In this document: positions 8,269-16,676 of the stretch, piece after piece | Position numbering within the stretch: the stretch's first letter is position 1 | How the letters are laid out: each line of letters opens with the position of its first letter | Origin: Lacunisphaera limnophila | GTDB taxonomy: Bacteria; Verrucomicrobiota; Verrucomicrobiia; Opitutales; Opitutaceae | Direction of reading: 5' to 3' | DNA: 64,000 bases | Assembly (NCBI RefSeq): GCF_001746835.1 | Contig: NZ_CP016094.1 | Coordinates: forward strand, 2,619,501-2,683,500 | Position numbers and translations under genes: made by a program | The notes under the pieces: model-generated | Databases searched by the model: none | Told to the model about the DNA's origin: nothing | Seen by the model: the letters and a program-made list of their open reading frames with translations, nothing else

Positions 8269-8286
8269 TTGGCACCGACAGTGCTA
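8269..8286 (+). promoter_or_regulatory. Sigma-54 (-24/-12) promoter for flgF
   Basis: TTGGCACCGACAGTGCTA contains the full TGGCAC -24 half and a TGCTA -12 half, with GG (8271-8272) and GC (8283-8284) exactly 10 bases apart. The expected transcription start is near 8296, so the flgF ATG at 8300 would have an almost absent leader, as at flhB. Confidence 0.7.
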
Positions 8287-8299
8287 AAGTCGGGTTCAC

Positions 8300-9049
8300 A
8301 TGAACATCGGGCTATACCAGAGTGCCGCCTCCCTTGCCGCTTTAGAGCGGTGGCAGGAGAATGTTTCCCAAAACATCACCTCGGCCCAGACCTCCGGTTA
8401 CCGCAAGCGCACGATCCAGTTCAGTACGGAGAACGCGGGTGAGATCCGCCCCGACAACAACAGCAAGACCGGCGTCGATGCCGGCGTGCCCGCCATCTTC
8501 CCCCGGACTTCCGCCGGCATCAACTTCCTGTCCGGTGAGACGATGCCCACCCGCCGCGAACTCGACATCGCCATCCAAGGCGACGGCTTCTTCGAGGTCC
8601 AGATGCCCGACGGCGAGAAAGCCTACACCCGCAGCGGCGAGTTTCGCCTGCGCCCCGACCGCACCCTGGTCACCTCGGCCGGTCTGGAGGTCTTGAGCAA
8701 CTCCGGCGACCCCTTTGTCCTCCTCCCCGGTGGCGGCCCCGTGGTCGTCAACCAGGACGGCACCCTCTTCCAGGGCAACACCGCCCTCGGCAAACTCTCG
8801 ATCCAGCGTTTTGGCAACACCGCCGCCCTGATGCCGACTTCCGGCGGCATGTTCAAGGCCGGCCCCGGCGCCGCGATGGAAGAGGTGGAGGAACCCGACC
8901 TCATGCAGGGCTACCTCGAGCAGAGCAATGTCCAGCCCCTCCGCGAGATGGTCGACCTCGTCCTCATCTCCCGCGCCTACGAGGCCAACCAGAAGATGAT
9001 CACCGCCATCGACCAGCAGATGGAGAAGGCCCTCCAGGCCCTCGGTTGA
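8300..9049 (+). CDS. flgF: Flagellar basal-body rod protein FlgF
   Basis: FlgF is a proximal rod protein. The 249-residue product has the rod/hook family N-terminus (MNIGLYQSAASLAALERWQE with the VSQNITSAQTSGYRK stretch) and C-terminal helix (YLEQSNVQPLREMVDLVLIS and AYEANQKMI), with the LDIAIQGDGFFEVQ motif between. It differs from the next gene in a less canonical N-terminal motif, which fits FlgF rather than FlgG. It is the first gene after a sigma-54 promoter. Confidence 0.88.
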   Translation: MNIGLYQSAASLAALERWQENVSQNITSAQTSGYRKRTIQFSTENAGEIRPDNNSKTGVDAGVPAIFPRTSAGINFLSGETMPTRRELDIAIQGDGFFEVQMPDGEKAYTRSGEFRLRPDRTLVTSAGLEVLSNSGDPFVLLPGGGPVVVNQDGTLFQGNTALGKLSIQRFGNTAALMPTSGGMFKAGPGAAMEEVEEPDLMQGYLEQSNVQPLREMVDLVLISRAYEANQKMITAIDQQMEKALQALG

Positions 9050-9167
9050 GCCGCCCCCCTTCCATGAATTCCCCATACAGACAGCCGCAATCACGACTGC
9101 ATGGCCGCGCCCGGTATGGGGCCGGGCCGGCCCCAATTTCCCCGTCAGCGTTCCGCTCCTCCCTCCT

Positions 9168-9950
9168 ATGAACCTCTCGCTCTACTCCGCGGCCACGGGC
9201 ATGGAGGCCCAGCAGCTCAACCTCAACACGATCGCCAACAACCTGGCGAACGTGAACACCCCCGGCTTCAAGCGCAGCAAGATCGAGTTCCAGGATCTGC
9301 TCTACCAGAAGCCCCGCGCCTCGGGCTCCGACTCCGGCGGCGGCAACATCGTCCCCACCGGCATCGAGGTCGGCAACGGCGCGCGCGTCGCCGCCACCTC
9401 CAAGGTTTTCACCCAGGGCCAGCTCACCAACACCGGTGAGAACCTCGACGTCGCCCTCCAAGGCGACGGCTTCTTCGAGATCCAGCGCCCCGACGGCACG
9501 CTCGCTTACACCCGCGACGGCTCCTTCAAGATGAATGCCCAAGGCGCGGTCGTCACCATCGACGGTCTCCCCGTCCTCAGCGGCTTCCAGCCCATCCCCG
9601 CCGGCACCACCTCCATCTCTCTCTCCGAGGACGGCAACGTCACCCTCCAGTCCGCCGGCGGCAGCCAGACCTTCCGCCTCACGCTCACCCGCTTCTCCAA
9701 TCCCGCCGGCCTGCGCTCGCTCGGCGGCAACATGTACGAGGAGACCGCCGCCTCCGGCACCCCCGAGACCGGCAATCCCGGCGAGGCCGGCTTCGCCCGC
9801 ACCATCCAGGGCTACATCGAGGCCTCCAACGTTAACATCGTCGAGGAGATGGTGAACCTCATCGTCGCCCAGCGCGCCTACGAGGTGAATTCCAAGTCCA
9901 TCCAAGCCTCCGACGAGATGCTCCAGAACGTCGCCAATCTCAAACGCTGA
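9168..9950 (+). CDS. flgG: Flagellar distal rod protein FlgG
   Basis: FlgG builds the distal rod. The 260-residue protein has the canonical N-terminal rod motif (ANNLANVNTPGFKRSKIEFQ), LDVALQGDGFFEIQ, and the C-terminal family helix (YIEASNVNIVEEMVNLIVAQ). Length matches the family. Upstream, an 8-bp perfect hairpin (9117-9135, arms TGGGGCCG/CGGCCCCA) lies between flgF and flgG; its role is unclear. The start follows CTCCTCCCTCCT, with no Shine-Dalgarno sequence. Confidence 0.96.
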   Translation: MNLSLYSAATGMEAQQLNLNTIANNLANVNTPGFKRSKIEFQDLLYQKPRASGSDSGGGNIVPTGIEVGNGARVAATSKVFTQGQLTNTGENLDVALQGDGFFEIQRPDGTLAYTRDGSFKMNAQGAVVTIDGLPVLSGFQPIPAGTTSISLSEDGNVTLQSAGGSQTFRLTLTRFSNPAGLRSLGGNMYEETAASGTPETGNPGEAGFARTIQGYIEASNVNIVEEMVNLIVAQRAYEVNSKSIQASDEMLQNVANLKR

Positions 9951-9955
9951 CCGCC

Positions 9956-10657
9956 ATGCGTCGCCTCCTTTTCCTGCTCACCCTCCTCCTGGCCGCCTCC
10001 GCCCGCGCGGACGCGCCGGTTTCGCCCGGCCCGCTTACCCAGGACGCCTTCGTCGGCGCGATCACCCGCGAGCTGGTTTCCCATTTCAACCTCGAGGGCG
10101 ATCTCCAGCTTGAGCTGCTCCGCCCCTGGGCATCGCCGGCGTCATTGGCCCGCGACTGGCAGGTCGTCATCACCGAGTATCCTTCCGTCGCCACCGCGGC
10201 CATGCTCCTGCGCTGCCGCGTGCTGGCTGACGGCGAACCCTCGTCCGATCTCACCATCACCCTCCGCGCCGCGCTCTGGCGCGATGCCTGGTCCGCCCGC
10301 CAGCCGCTGGCCCACCAAGCCACCTTCGATCCCTCCCTGCTCGAGGTCCGCCGCGTCGACCTCTTCCGCGACCGCGACGCCCTCCCGGCCGCCGTCGGCG
10401 ACGCCTCCTACTTGTTTGTCCGCGCCGTGCAGGCCGGCCGCATCGTCACCTGGCGCGACATCGCCCGCCGCCCCCTTGTCAAGAAGGGCGACATGGTCGA
10501 AGTCAGCGCCGCCGAGGGCAGCCTGGTCATCTCCATGAAAGCCCTCGCCCTCCAGAGCGGCGCCCAGGGCGAGGCCGTCACCCTCCGCAATCTCGAATCC
10601 CGCAAGGATTTTACCGCCTTTGTCATCGATGAAAACCGTGTCCAAGTCCGCTTCTAA
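9956..10657 (+). CDS. flgA: P-ring assembly chaperone FlgA
   Basis: FlgA is a periplasmic chaperone for P-ring (FlgI) assembly. The 233-residue protein has a signal peptide (MRRLLFLLTLLLAASARA), a variable N-terminal region, and a C-terminal SAF domain with the features VTWRDIARRPLVKKGDMVEV and ALQSGAQGEAVTLRN. It starts 5 bases after the flgG stop, and its end overlaps the flgH start by 29 bases. Confidence 0.92.
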   Translation: MRRLLFLLTLLLAASARADAPVSPGPLTQDAFVGAITRELVSHFNLEGDLQLELLRPWASPASLARDWQVVITEYPSVATAAMLLRCRVLADGEPSSDLTITLRAALWRDAWSARQPLAHQATFDPSLLEVRRVDLFRDRDALPAAVGDASYLFVRAVQAGRIVTWRDIARRPLVKKGDMVEVSAAEGSLVISMKALALQSGAQGEAVTLRNLESRKDFTAFVIDENRVQVRF

Positions 10658-11261
10658 GCACGCGGCTTGCGCCGCGCTCCTCCTCACCGCCGCGGTCACC
10701 GCGTCGGCCAGCTCGCTCTGGCCGGCCCAGAACACCCGCGGCATGCTCGCCGACCGCCGCGCCTCCCGCGTGGGCGACATCATCACCGTCGTCGTCTCTG
10801 AGATCGCCACCGCTTCCAGCAACCAGTCCAAGTCATCCAACCGCGACTCCAGCCTCGAGGACGCCATCGGCCAGTTCGTCTTCAGCCAGGCCGCCTCCGG
10901 CCTGCTCACCCACAAGGGCGAACTGCCCGCCACCAGCGCCACCGGCACGGCCAACTACAGCGGCGGCGGCCAGGTCAACAATTCCCAGACCCTGATCGCC
11001 CGCGCCGCCGTCCTCGTCACCGACGTCCTGCCCAACGGCAACCTCGTCATCGAGGGCGCCCGCCAGGTCTCCTTCTCCGGCGAGACCCAGTATGTCGTCC
11101 TCCACGGCCTCGTGCGCCCGGACGATGTCACCGCCGCCAACACCGTCCTTTCCAGCAACGTCGCCGACGCCCGCGTCGAGTTCCTCAGCGAGGGCAACCT
11201 CACCGATGCGCAGAAGCGCGGCTGGCTCGCCAAGGTCTACGAAAAGCTCCGCCCCTTTTAA
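10629..11261 (+). CDS. flgH: Flagellar L-ring protein FlgH (no evident lipobox)
   Basis: FlgH forms the outer-membrane L ring. The product has 210 residues if the ATG at 10629 is used; a TTG three codons upstream is the other option. The family core is clear: SLWPAQNTRGMLADRRASRVGDIITV, GGGQVNNSQTLIARAAVLV and LPNGNLVIEGARQVSFSG. The N-terminus (AACAALLLTAAVTASASSLWP) is a signal peptide, but there is no cysteine at the expected cleavage site, whereas FlgH is usually a lipoprotein. It overlaps the 3' end of flgA by 29 bases. Confidence 0.93.
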   Translation: MKTVSKSASKHAACAALLLTAAVTASASSLWPAQNTRGMLADRRASRVGDIITVVVSEIATASSNQSKSSNRDSSLEDAIGQFVFSQAASGLLTHKGELPATSATGTANYSGGGQVNNSQTLIARAAVLVTDVLPNGNLVIEGARQVSFSGETQYVVLHGLVRPDDVTAANTVLSSNVADARVEFLSEGNLTDAQKRGWLAKVYEKLRPF

Positions 11262-11276
11262 ATCCCTCCAGCTGTC

Positions 11277-12383
11277 ATGACACGGATGTTGCCCAGACTG
11301 CTCTCCCTCGCCCTCGCGCTGCTCACCACCGGCGCGCTGCAGGCTTCGCGCGTGAAGGACCTGACCCTCATCGAGGGCGGGCGCGACAATCAGCTGGTCG
11401 GCTACGGCATCGTGGTCGGCCTCGCCGGTGACGGCGACAGCAACGCGGTCTCCACCCTCCGCGCCGTCTCCAACATCCTCTCCCGTCACGGCCTCAACGT
11501 CGACTCCACCGAAATCAAGGCCAAGAACGTCGCCGCCGTCATGCTCACGGCCGACATCGCCGCCTTCCTCAAGCCCGGCGCGCGCATCGATGTCACCGTT
11601 GCGGCCATGGGCGACGCCAAGTCCCTCCAGGGCGGCGTGCTCCTCCAGACCCCGCTCATCGGTGCCGACGGCCGCGTCTACGCCGTCGCCCAGGGCCCCG
11701 TCGCCATCGGCGGCTTCCTCGGCGGTGCCGGCGGTGCCGGCGGCGCCACCGTCCAGAAGAACCACCCGACCGTCGGCAGCATCAGCAACGGCGCCATCGT
11801 CGAGCGCGAGATCGCCGCCGAGTTCGTGACCGACAACACCCTCCGCCTTCTCCTGCACAACCCCGATTTCACCTCCGCCGCTCGCATGGCCGACGCTATC
11901 AACGACCGCTACCCGGGCTCCGCCCATGCCGTCGACGCCGCCACCATCAAGGTCGGCCTCCCCGCCGAATACGCGGGCCGCGACGTCGCCTTCCTCGCCG
12001 ACCTCGGCACCGTCCAGGTCGAACCCGATACCCTCGCCCGCATCGTGATCAACGAGCGCACCGGCACCATCGTCGCCACCTCCACCGTCCGCCTCTCCCA
12101 GGTCGCCATCGCCCACGGCTCGCTGACGATCACCGTCACGTCGAACGTCGGCGTCAGCCAGCCCAATTCCTTCAGCCCGAACGGCCAGACCGTCGCCGTC
12201 CCCACCACCCAGACGGCCGTCAGCGAGGGCAAGGGCGGGTTCACCGTCCTCAACGAGTCCCCGAGCATCGAGCGCCTCGCCGCCGCCCTCAACTCCCTCG
12301 GCGTCTCCACCCGCGACATGATGGCCATCTTCCAGTCCCTCAAACGCTCCGGCGCCCTCCAGGCCGAACTGGTCATCAATTAA
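11277..12383 (+). CDS. flgI: Flagellar P-ring protein FlgI
   Basis: FlgI polymerises around the rod in the peptidoglycan layer. The 368-residue protein has a signal peptide (MTRMLPRLLSLALALLTTGA, then LQA) and the conserved start of the mature protein, SRVKDLTLIEGGRDNQLVGY, followed by GIVVGLAGDGD. The family C-terminus (SIERLAAALNSLGVSTRDMM) is intact. A short Gly/Ala stretch (GGFLGGAGGAGGATVQ) is present. The TAA stop is part of the left arm of a hairpin repeat. Confidence 0.96.
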   Translation: MTRMLPRLLSLALALLTTGALQASRVKDLTLIEGGRDNQLVGYGIVVGLAGDGDSNAVSTLRAVSNILSRHGLNVDSTEIKAKNVAAVMLTADIAAFLKPGARIDVTVAAMGDAKSLQGGVLLQTPLIGADGRVYAVAQGPVAIGGFLGGAGGAGGATVQKNHPTVGSISNGAIVEREIAAEFVTDNTLRLLLHNPDFTSAARMADAINDRYPGSAHAVDAATIKVGLPAEYAGRDVAFLADLGTVQVEPDTLARIVINERTGTIVATSTVRLSQVAIAHGSLTITVTSNVGVSQPNSFSPNGQTVAVPTTQTAVSEGKGGFTVLNESPSIERLAAALNSLGVSTRDMMAIFQSLKRSGALQAELVIN

Positions 12384-12474
12384 GAAGTAAGAAGGAAGAA
12401 TTAATAAGTACCGAACCACCGAACCGAACCACCGCCTCCAAGAATTTCTTCCTTCTTACTTCATCCTTTCCTCC
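12381..12474. repeat. Purine/pyrimidine hairpin repeat, copy 3 (flgI-flgJ spacer)
   Basis: The left arm TAAGAAGTAAGAAGGAAGAA starts at the flgI stop codon itself. The right arm (12446-12470) includes TTCTTCCTTCTTACTTCATC. The loop repeats the unit CGAACCAC (CCGAACCACCGAACCGAACC). The right arm ends just before the flgJ ATG. Confidence 0.88.
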
Positions 12475-12475
12475 C

Positions 12476-12814
12476 ATGTCCGCCGTCGCACCCATCAGCC
12501 CGAACACCGCCGCCGCCGCCGCCCTCGCGGGCAGCGGCAAGCCCGCCGCCCTCCGCGCCCTGCCGAAGAGCGAGCAGGTTCGCGCTGCGGCCGGGCAGTT
12601 CGAGGCGATCATCCTGCGCCAGCTGCTCTCCGACAGCGTCGGCAAGATCATGGGCGATGGTCCCGCCGGCAACATGTACGGTTTCATGCTCACCGACGTC
12701 ATCGCCAGCAAGCTGAGCGAGGGTGGGGGGCTCGGTCTGTCCGGCATGCTCACGCAACAACTCTCGCCCCGCGCCTCCCTCGCCGAGGCCGACCCGACGG
12801 AGGATTCCAAATGA
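12476..12814 (+). CDS. flgJ: FlgJ-type rod-binding protein (no muramidase domain)
   Basis: The 112-residue protein corresponds to the N-terminal rod-binding domain of FlgJ: EQVRAAAGQFEAIILRQLL, then GPAGNMYGFMLTDVIASKL and GGGLGLSGMLTQQL. FlgJ caps the growing rod. The C-terminal peptidoglycan hydrolase domain of enterobacterial FlgJ is absent, as in many other phyla, so another enzyme must open the wall. The stop overlaps the flgN start. Confidence 0.88.
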   Translation: MSAVAPISPNTAAAAALAGSGKPAALRALPKSEQVRAAAGQFEAIILRQLLSDSVGKIMGDGPAGNMYGFMLTDVIASKLSEGGGLGLSGMLTQQLSPRASLAEADPTEDSK

Positions 12815-13311
12815 ACGAAGCCTGGCCCATTATCGCGGAGTCCCTCCGCACCGAGATCGCCGGCTTCGGCGGCCTCCTCAACCTCTTCGAGCGGCAGCAG
12901 CAAAGCCTCTTCGCCCGCGACACCGAGGCCGTCCTCCACCTCAGCGGCGAGATCGAAGCCCATACCCGCGTCATGGCTGAGCACCGGGCCAACCGCGAGC
13001 AGATCGTCGGCGCATTTGCCCTGGCCCACCAGCAGCCCGCCACCGCCACCCTCCGCTCCCTGCTCTCCTTCATCCCCGCCGACGCGCGCCCGCTCCTCGA
13101 GGCCCTCATCGACGAGGTCAACGTGCTCATCCATCGCGTCCGCCGCCTCACCCGCCAGAACCACAGCCTCCTCGCCCGCACGGTCGAGACGCACCAGGAA
13201 CTCCTCCGCACCCTCCGGCCCGACGCCTTCCTGCACACCTATTCCCCCTCCGGTCGCAAGAGCCTCACATCCAACGCCCGCACCGCCGGCACGTTGCAGG
13301 CCGCTGGCTGA
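12811..13311 (+). CDS. flgN: FlgN-family flagellar export chaperone
   Basis: FlgN-type chaperones bind the hook-filament junction proteins FlgK and FlgL before export. The 166-residue product is mostly helical with heptad-like character (LLNLFERQQQSLFARDTEAV, RVRRLTRQNHSLLARTVETH), and it sits directly before flgK and flgL, as is usual. Sequence conservation in this family is low, so the call rests on size, helicity and position. The start (ATGA overlap with flgJ) has a GGAGG 8 bases upstream, unlike the non-overlapping genes around it. Confidence 0.75.
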   Translation: MNEAWPIIAESLRTEIAGFGGLLNLFERQQQSLFARDTEAVLHLSGEIEAHTRVMAEHRANREQIVGAFALAHQQPATATLRSLLSFIPADARPLLEALIDEVNVLIHRVRRLTRQNHSLLARTVETHQELLRTLRPDAFLHTYSPSGRKSLTSNARTAGTLQAAG

Positions 13312-13317
13312 ACCAAC

Positions 13318-13418
13318 CAAGTAAGAATTAAAAAGTAAGACGGATGAAAATCCGACCCACCGAACGAAACCCTTCCCCTCAGATTTCTTAATTCTTCCTT
13401 CCTCCTTCTTAATTTTCC
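13318..13418. repeat. Purine/pyrimidine hairpin repeat, copy 4 (flgN-flgK spacer)
   Basis: The left arm (13318-13340, CAAGTAAGAATTAAAAAGTA and onward) faces a right arm (13384-13418) with TTCTTAATTCTTCCTTCCTC. The pairing is more degenerate than in the other copies. The loop keeps CCACCGAACG. The flgK ATG follows after 4 bases. Confidence 0.83.
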
Positions 13419-13422
13419 TCCC

Positions 13423-14823
13423 ATGTCCGGCCTATTCTCCACCCTCAATTCCAGCTCGATGGCGCTCGATGCGCACAGTCGTGCCATTGAGACCAGCGGC
13501 AAGAACCTGGCCAACGTCAACAACCCCAACTACGCCCGCCAGCGCGTGGTCTACGGCGACCGCGGCACGGTCGAGACCCCCGACGGCGTGCAGAGCCTCG
13601 GCCTCGAGGTGCTGGCCGTCCGCCAGCTCCGCGACATCCTCCTCGACCGCCAGCTCATGCGCGAGATCGGCCTCGGTGGCTCCCTCGACGCCGAGCAGCA
13701 GGCTCTCCAGCGCGCCCAGGCCGGCCTCGGCCAGAACATCGACGGCAGCTCCGCCCTCACCGGTTCCTCCACTGGCGGCCTCGCTGCCGGTCTCGATAAT
13801 TTCTTCAACGCCTTCCAGAGCCTCGCCGCCCGGCCCACCGACATGGGCACGCGTCAGACGCTCCTCCAAAAGGCCGCCATCCTCACCGACTCCCTGCAGG
13901 AGGCCGACACCCGCCTGAGCCAGGTGCAGAGCGACATCGACGCCGGCATCGGCGCCGAGGTCAGCGAGGTGAACACCCTCCTCGACACCCTGGCGGGCCT
14001 CAACGCGCAGATCGCCCGCTTCGAGGTTTCCCGCCCTGGCATCGCCGTCGACCTCCGCGACCAGCGCCAGGCCCGCCTCGAGGAACTCGCGGCCATCCTG
14101 CCCGTCGAGGTGCGCGACATGGGCGACGGCCAGGTGCGCCTCGTCGCCAAGGACGCGGGCAACACCGACATCATCCTGCTCGAGGGGCCGACCGTGAACG
14201 GCACGATCGCCTTCAACGGGACCGCTATCACCGGCGGTTCCCCCGCCACGACCATCGCCCTCGGCTCCGGCTCCATCCACGGGGCGCTCGCCGCCCGCGA
14301 CGGCGCGGTCCAGACCCTCCGCGACAACCTCGACCTGCTCGCCGAGCAACTCGTCACCTCGGTCAACGCCGCCTACAATCCCTCCGCCACCCCGGGCGCG
14401 GACTTCTTCGCCCCGGCCGGCACCACCGCCGCCACCATCGCGGTGCGCAGCGGCCTCACCGCCTCCAGCCTCGTCACCGGCACTGGCGCCGCGGGCGATA
14501 ACACAATCGCGATCGCCGTGGCGGGCCTCGCGAACCAGACTTTCTCCACCGGCTCCGGCGATCTCATCGACGGCACCCTCGGCCAGTTCTATTCCCGCTC
14601 CGTCAGCGACCTCGGCCAGGCCCTCGCCACCGCCACCGCCCGCGCCGCCGACCAGGACAAGATCCAGCAGCTCGTCCGCAACCAGCGCGACACCGTCAGC
14701 GGCGTCTCCCTCGACGAGGAAATGGCCGACCTCGTGCGCTTCCAGCGCGCCTTCCAGGCCTCCTCCCGCGTCTTCTCCGTCGTCGACGAGCTTCTCGACA
14801 CCATCGTCAACCGGCTCGGCTAA
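13423..14823 (+). CDS. flgK: Flagellar hook-associated protein 1 FlgK
   Basis: FlgK forms the first hook-filament junction zone. The 466-residue protein has the N-terminal family motif (SGLFSTLNSSSMALDAHSRA then GKNLANVNNPNYARQRV) and the C-terminal helix (SGVSLDEEMADLVRFQRAFQ then ASSRVFSVVDELLDTIVNRL). The middle is variable and Ala/Gly/Thr-rich. It is followed 8 bases later by flgL and preceded by its presumed chaperone gene flgN. Confidence 0.95.
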   Translation: MSGLFSTLNSSSMALDAHSRAIETSGKNLANVNNPNYARQRVVYGDRGTVETPDGVQSLGLEVLAVRQLRDILLDRQLMREIGLGGSLDAEQQALQRAQAGLGQNIDGSSALTGSSTGGLAAGLDNFFNAFQSLAARPTDMGTRQTLLQKAAILTDSLQEADTRLSQVQSDIDAGIGAEVSEVNTLLDTLAGLNAQIARFEVSRPGIAVDLRDQRQARLEELAAILPVEVRDMGDGQVRLVAKDAGNTDIILLEGPTVNGTIAFNGTAITGGSPATTIALGSGSIHGALAARDGAVQTLRDNLDLLAEQLVTSVNAAYNPSATPGADFFAPAGTTAATIAVRSGLTASSLVTGTGAAGDNTIAIAVAGLANQTFSTGSGDLIDGTLGQFYSRSVSDLGQALATATARAADQDKIQQLVRNQRDTVSGVSLDEEMADLVRFQRAFQASSRVFSVVDELLDTIVNRLG

Positions 14824-14831
14824 CGCCCCCC

Positions 14832-15728
14832 ATGAGAATCGCCTCCAACACCATCCAGGATAACATCGTCCGCCAGATCCAGTCGCTGGGCGTGCAGACG
14901 GCGAAGCTGCAGAACCAGGTGGCGTCCGGCCAGCGCATCACGCAGGCCGATGAGGATCCCGCGGCCGCCGGTCGCGTGCTCAACCAGCAGAGCGAACTCC
15001 GCCGTGTCGACCAGTTTGACCGCAACGCCACCCGTGCCCTCGAGATCAGCCAGGCCACGTTTGCCGGGCTCGGCGACGTGAAGGAGATCTCCACCCGCGC
15101 CGGCGAACTCGCCACCCTCGGCCGCTCCACCGCCGGCCCGGACGCCCTTCAGGCCTACTCCGCCGAGGTCAACCAACTCATCGAACAGCTGCTGCAGGTC
15201 GGCAACACCCGCCTCGGCAGCGATTACCTCTTCGCCGGGACCGCCGTCGACACCCCGCCGTTCTCCGTCACCCGCGACGGCGCCGGCAATGTCACCGCCG
15301 CCACCTACGACGGCGACAACGCGACCGCCAACATTCCCCTCTCCGAGGTCGCCAGCGTTTCCCCCTTCAGCAGCGGCGCGACCAACCAGTCCGTGCGCGA
15401 CTTGCTCAACCAGCTGGTCGGCCTGCGCGACGCCTTCAACGCCAACGACAGCGCCGGCATCGCCACCGCCCAGGCCGCCCTCATCAACGGCGAGGACGAC
15501 CTCGTCTCCGCCCTCGCCAACACCGGCGCCGTCCAGATGCGCATCGAGGTCAACCGCACCCAGCAGCAGGCTCGCGGCGACAGCCTCGTGAGCCTCGTCG
15601 CCGGCGAGACCAGCGCCGACCTGCCCGATACCATCGTGCGCTTGAACCAATCGCAGGTCGCCTACCAGGCCGCCCTCCAGTCCGCCGCCAGCATCATGAA
15701 AATTTCCCTCCTCGATTACATCCGCTGA
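14832..15728 (+). CDS. flgL: Flagellar hook-associated protein 3 FlgL
   Basis: FlgL forms the second junction zone between hook and filament. The 298-residue product has the flagellin-like N-terminus (MRIASNTIQDNIVRQIQSLG, then QNQVASGQRITQADEDPAAA) and C-terminus (DTIVRLNQSQVAYQAALQSA then ASIMKISLLDYI). The central domain contains GNTRLGSDYLFAGT, typical of the family. The gene lies directly behind flgK. Confidence 0.94.
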   Translation: MRIASNTIQDNIVRQIQSLGVQTAKLQNQVASGQRITQADEDPAAAGRVLNQQSELRRVDQFDRNATRALEISQATFAGLGDVKEISTRAGELATLGRSTAGPDALQAYSAEVNQLIEQLLQVGNTRLGSDYLFAGTAVDTPPFSVTRDGAGNVTAATYDGDNATANIPLSEVASVSPFSSGATNQSVRDLLNQLVGLRDAFNANDSAGIATAQAALINGEDDLVSALANTGAVQMRIEVNRTQQQARGDSLVSLVAGETSADLPDTIVRLNQSQVAYQAALQSAASIMKISLLDYIR

Positions 15729-15781
15729 GCTGCTGCTCCCTCTGCTTAACCTCCCACCCTGATACCCTTCCACCACCCGCC

Positions 15782-16246
15782 ATGAAAGTCCTGCCTGACC
15801 TCCCGACCACCGCCGTGATGACCCCGCCGCCCGCCGCCAACAGCTTCGAGCTGCCCCAGGGCATCATCGGCTTCAAGGAATACACCCGCGCCGAGATCCT
15901 CTACGTCCCGGACCACCTCCCGTTCCTCTGGCTCAAGCTCCACCGCGCCGCCGATGCCGTGCACTTCATCGTCATCGAGCCCGCCGGACTCGTCCCCGGC
16001 TACGTGCCCGAGCTCTTCGATTCCGACGCCGAGGCCCTCGACCTGCGCAGCGCCTCCGAGGCCATGCTGCTCAATATCGTCACCCTCAAGAACCAGAACC
16101 CCCTCGACGCCGTCGTGAACCTGGTCGGCCCCATCGTGGTCAACCGCCGCACGCGGATCGCCCGCCAGCTCGTCATCTCCAACTACTCGCAATACAGCGC
16201 CCACTGGCCGCTGGTCGACGCCGCCACCACCCGCGCCACCGCCTGA
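15782..16246 (+). CDS. fliW: Flagellar assembly factor FliW
   Basis: FliW binds flagellin and, when flagellin is exported, binds and inhibits CsrA. The 154-residue protein has the family features FELPQGIIGFKEYTRAEILY near the start and VTLKNQNPLDAVVNLVGPIV with NRRTRIARQLV near the end. It stands directly before csrA and fliC, the three partners of the partner-switch circuit. No Shine-Dalgarno sequence precedes the ATG (CTTCCACCACCCGCC). Confidence 0.94.
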   Translation: MKVLPDLPTTAVMTPPPAANSFELPQGIIGFKEYTRAEILYVPDHLPFLWLKLHRAADAVHFIVIEPAGLVPGYVPELFDSDAEALDLRSASEAMLLNIVTLKNQNPLDAVVNLVGPIVVNRRTRIARQLVISNYSQYSAHWPLVDAATTRATA

Positions 16247-16349
16247 GTCGCTCCGCCACACCCGGACCGACCTGCCACCCACCACCTAACCTTCTACGAT
16301 CAGATTACTGGACCCAAGCCCGACGGATCCCAGCCCTGATCTTACTCAA

Positions 16350-16652
16350 ATGCTCGTCTTATCCCGCAAGGCCAATGAGGCCATCATCATCGGTGATGGC
16401 ATCGAGATCCGCATCAACCGCATCGAAGGCGACGTGGTCAAGATCGGCATCATCGCCCCCCGTGACGTGCCGATCTTCCGCAAGGAAGTGCACAGCGCCA
16501 TCGTTGCCAGCAACCAGGCCGCCGCCCTGCCGCACTCCGCGCAGACCCTGCCCGCCCTGCCCAAAATTTCCCGGCCCAAGGATTTAGGACCGGTCTCACC
16601 CCCCATGGATGGCGTCAAACCTGCCGGTCGCCGCAATGGCGCGGCGGCATAA
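16350..16652 (+). CDS. csrA: Carbon storage regulator CsrA with C-terminal extension
   Basis: CsrA is a dimeric RNA-binding protein that represses translation at GGA motifs; in the FliW circuit it restrains flagellin synthesis. Residues 1-60 form the standard domain ([36 protein letters not shown]), including the conserved Arg in PIFRKEV. The protein continues to residue 100 with a Pro/Ala/Lys-rich tail, longer than the usual 60-75 residues. fliC starts 24 bases downstream. Confidence 0.95.
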   Translation: MLVLSRKANEAIIIGDGIEIRINRIEGDVVKIGIIAPRDVPIFRKEVHSAIVASNQAAALPHSAQTLPALPKISRPKDLGPVSPPMDGVKPAGRRNGAAA

Positions 16653-16676
16653 AACCACAGAACCCACGCCACCACC

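Noticed and set aside
16350-16676. A sigma-28 promoter before csrA or fliC
   Set aside because: No TAAA-N-GCCGATAA-like pair with acceptable spacing was found; only weak A+T-rich matches.
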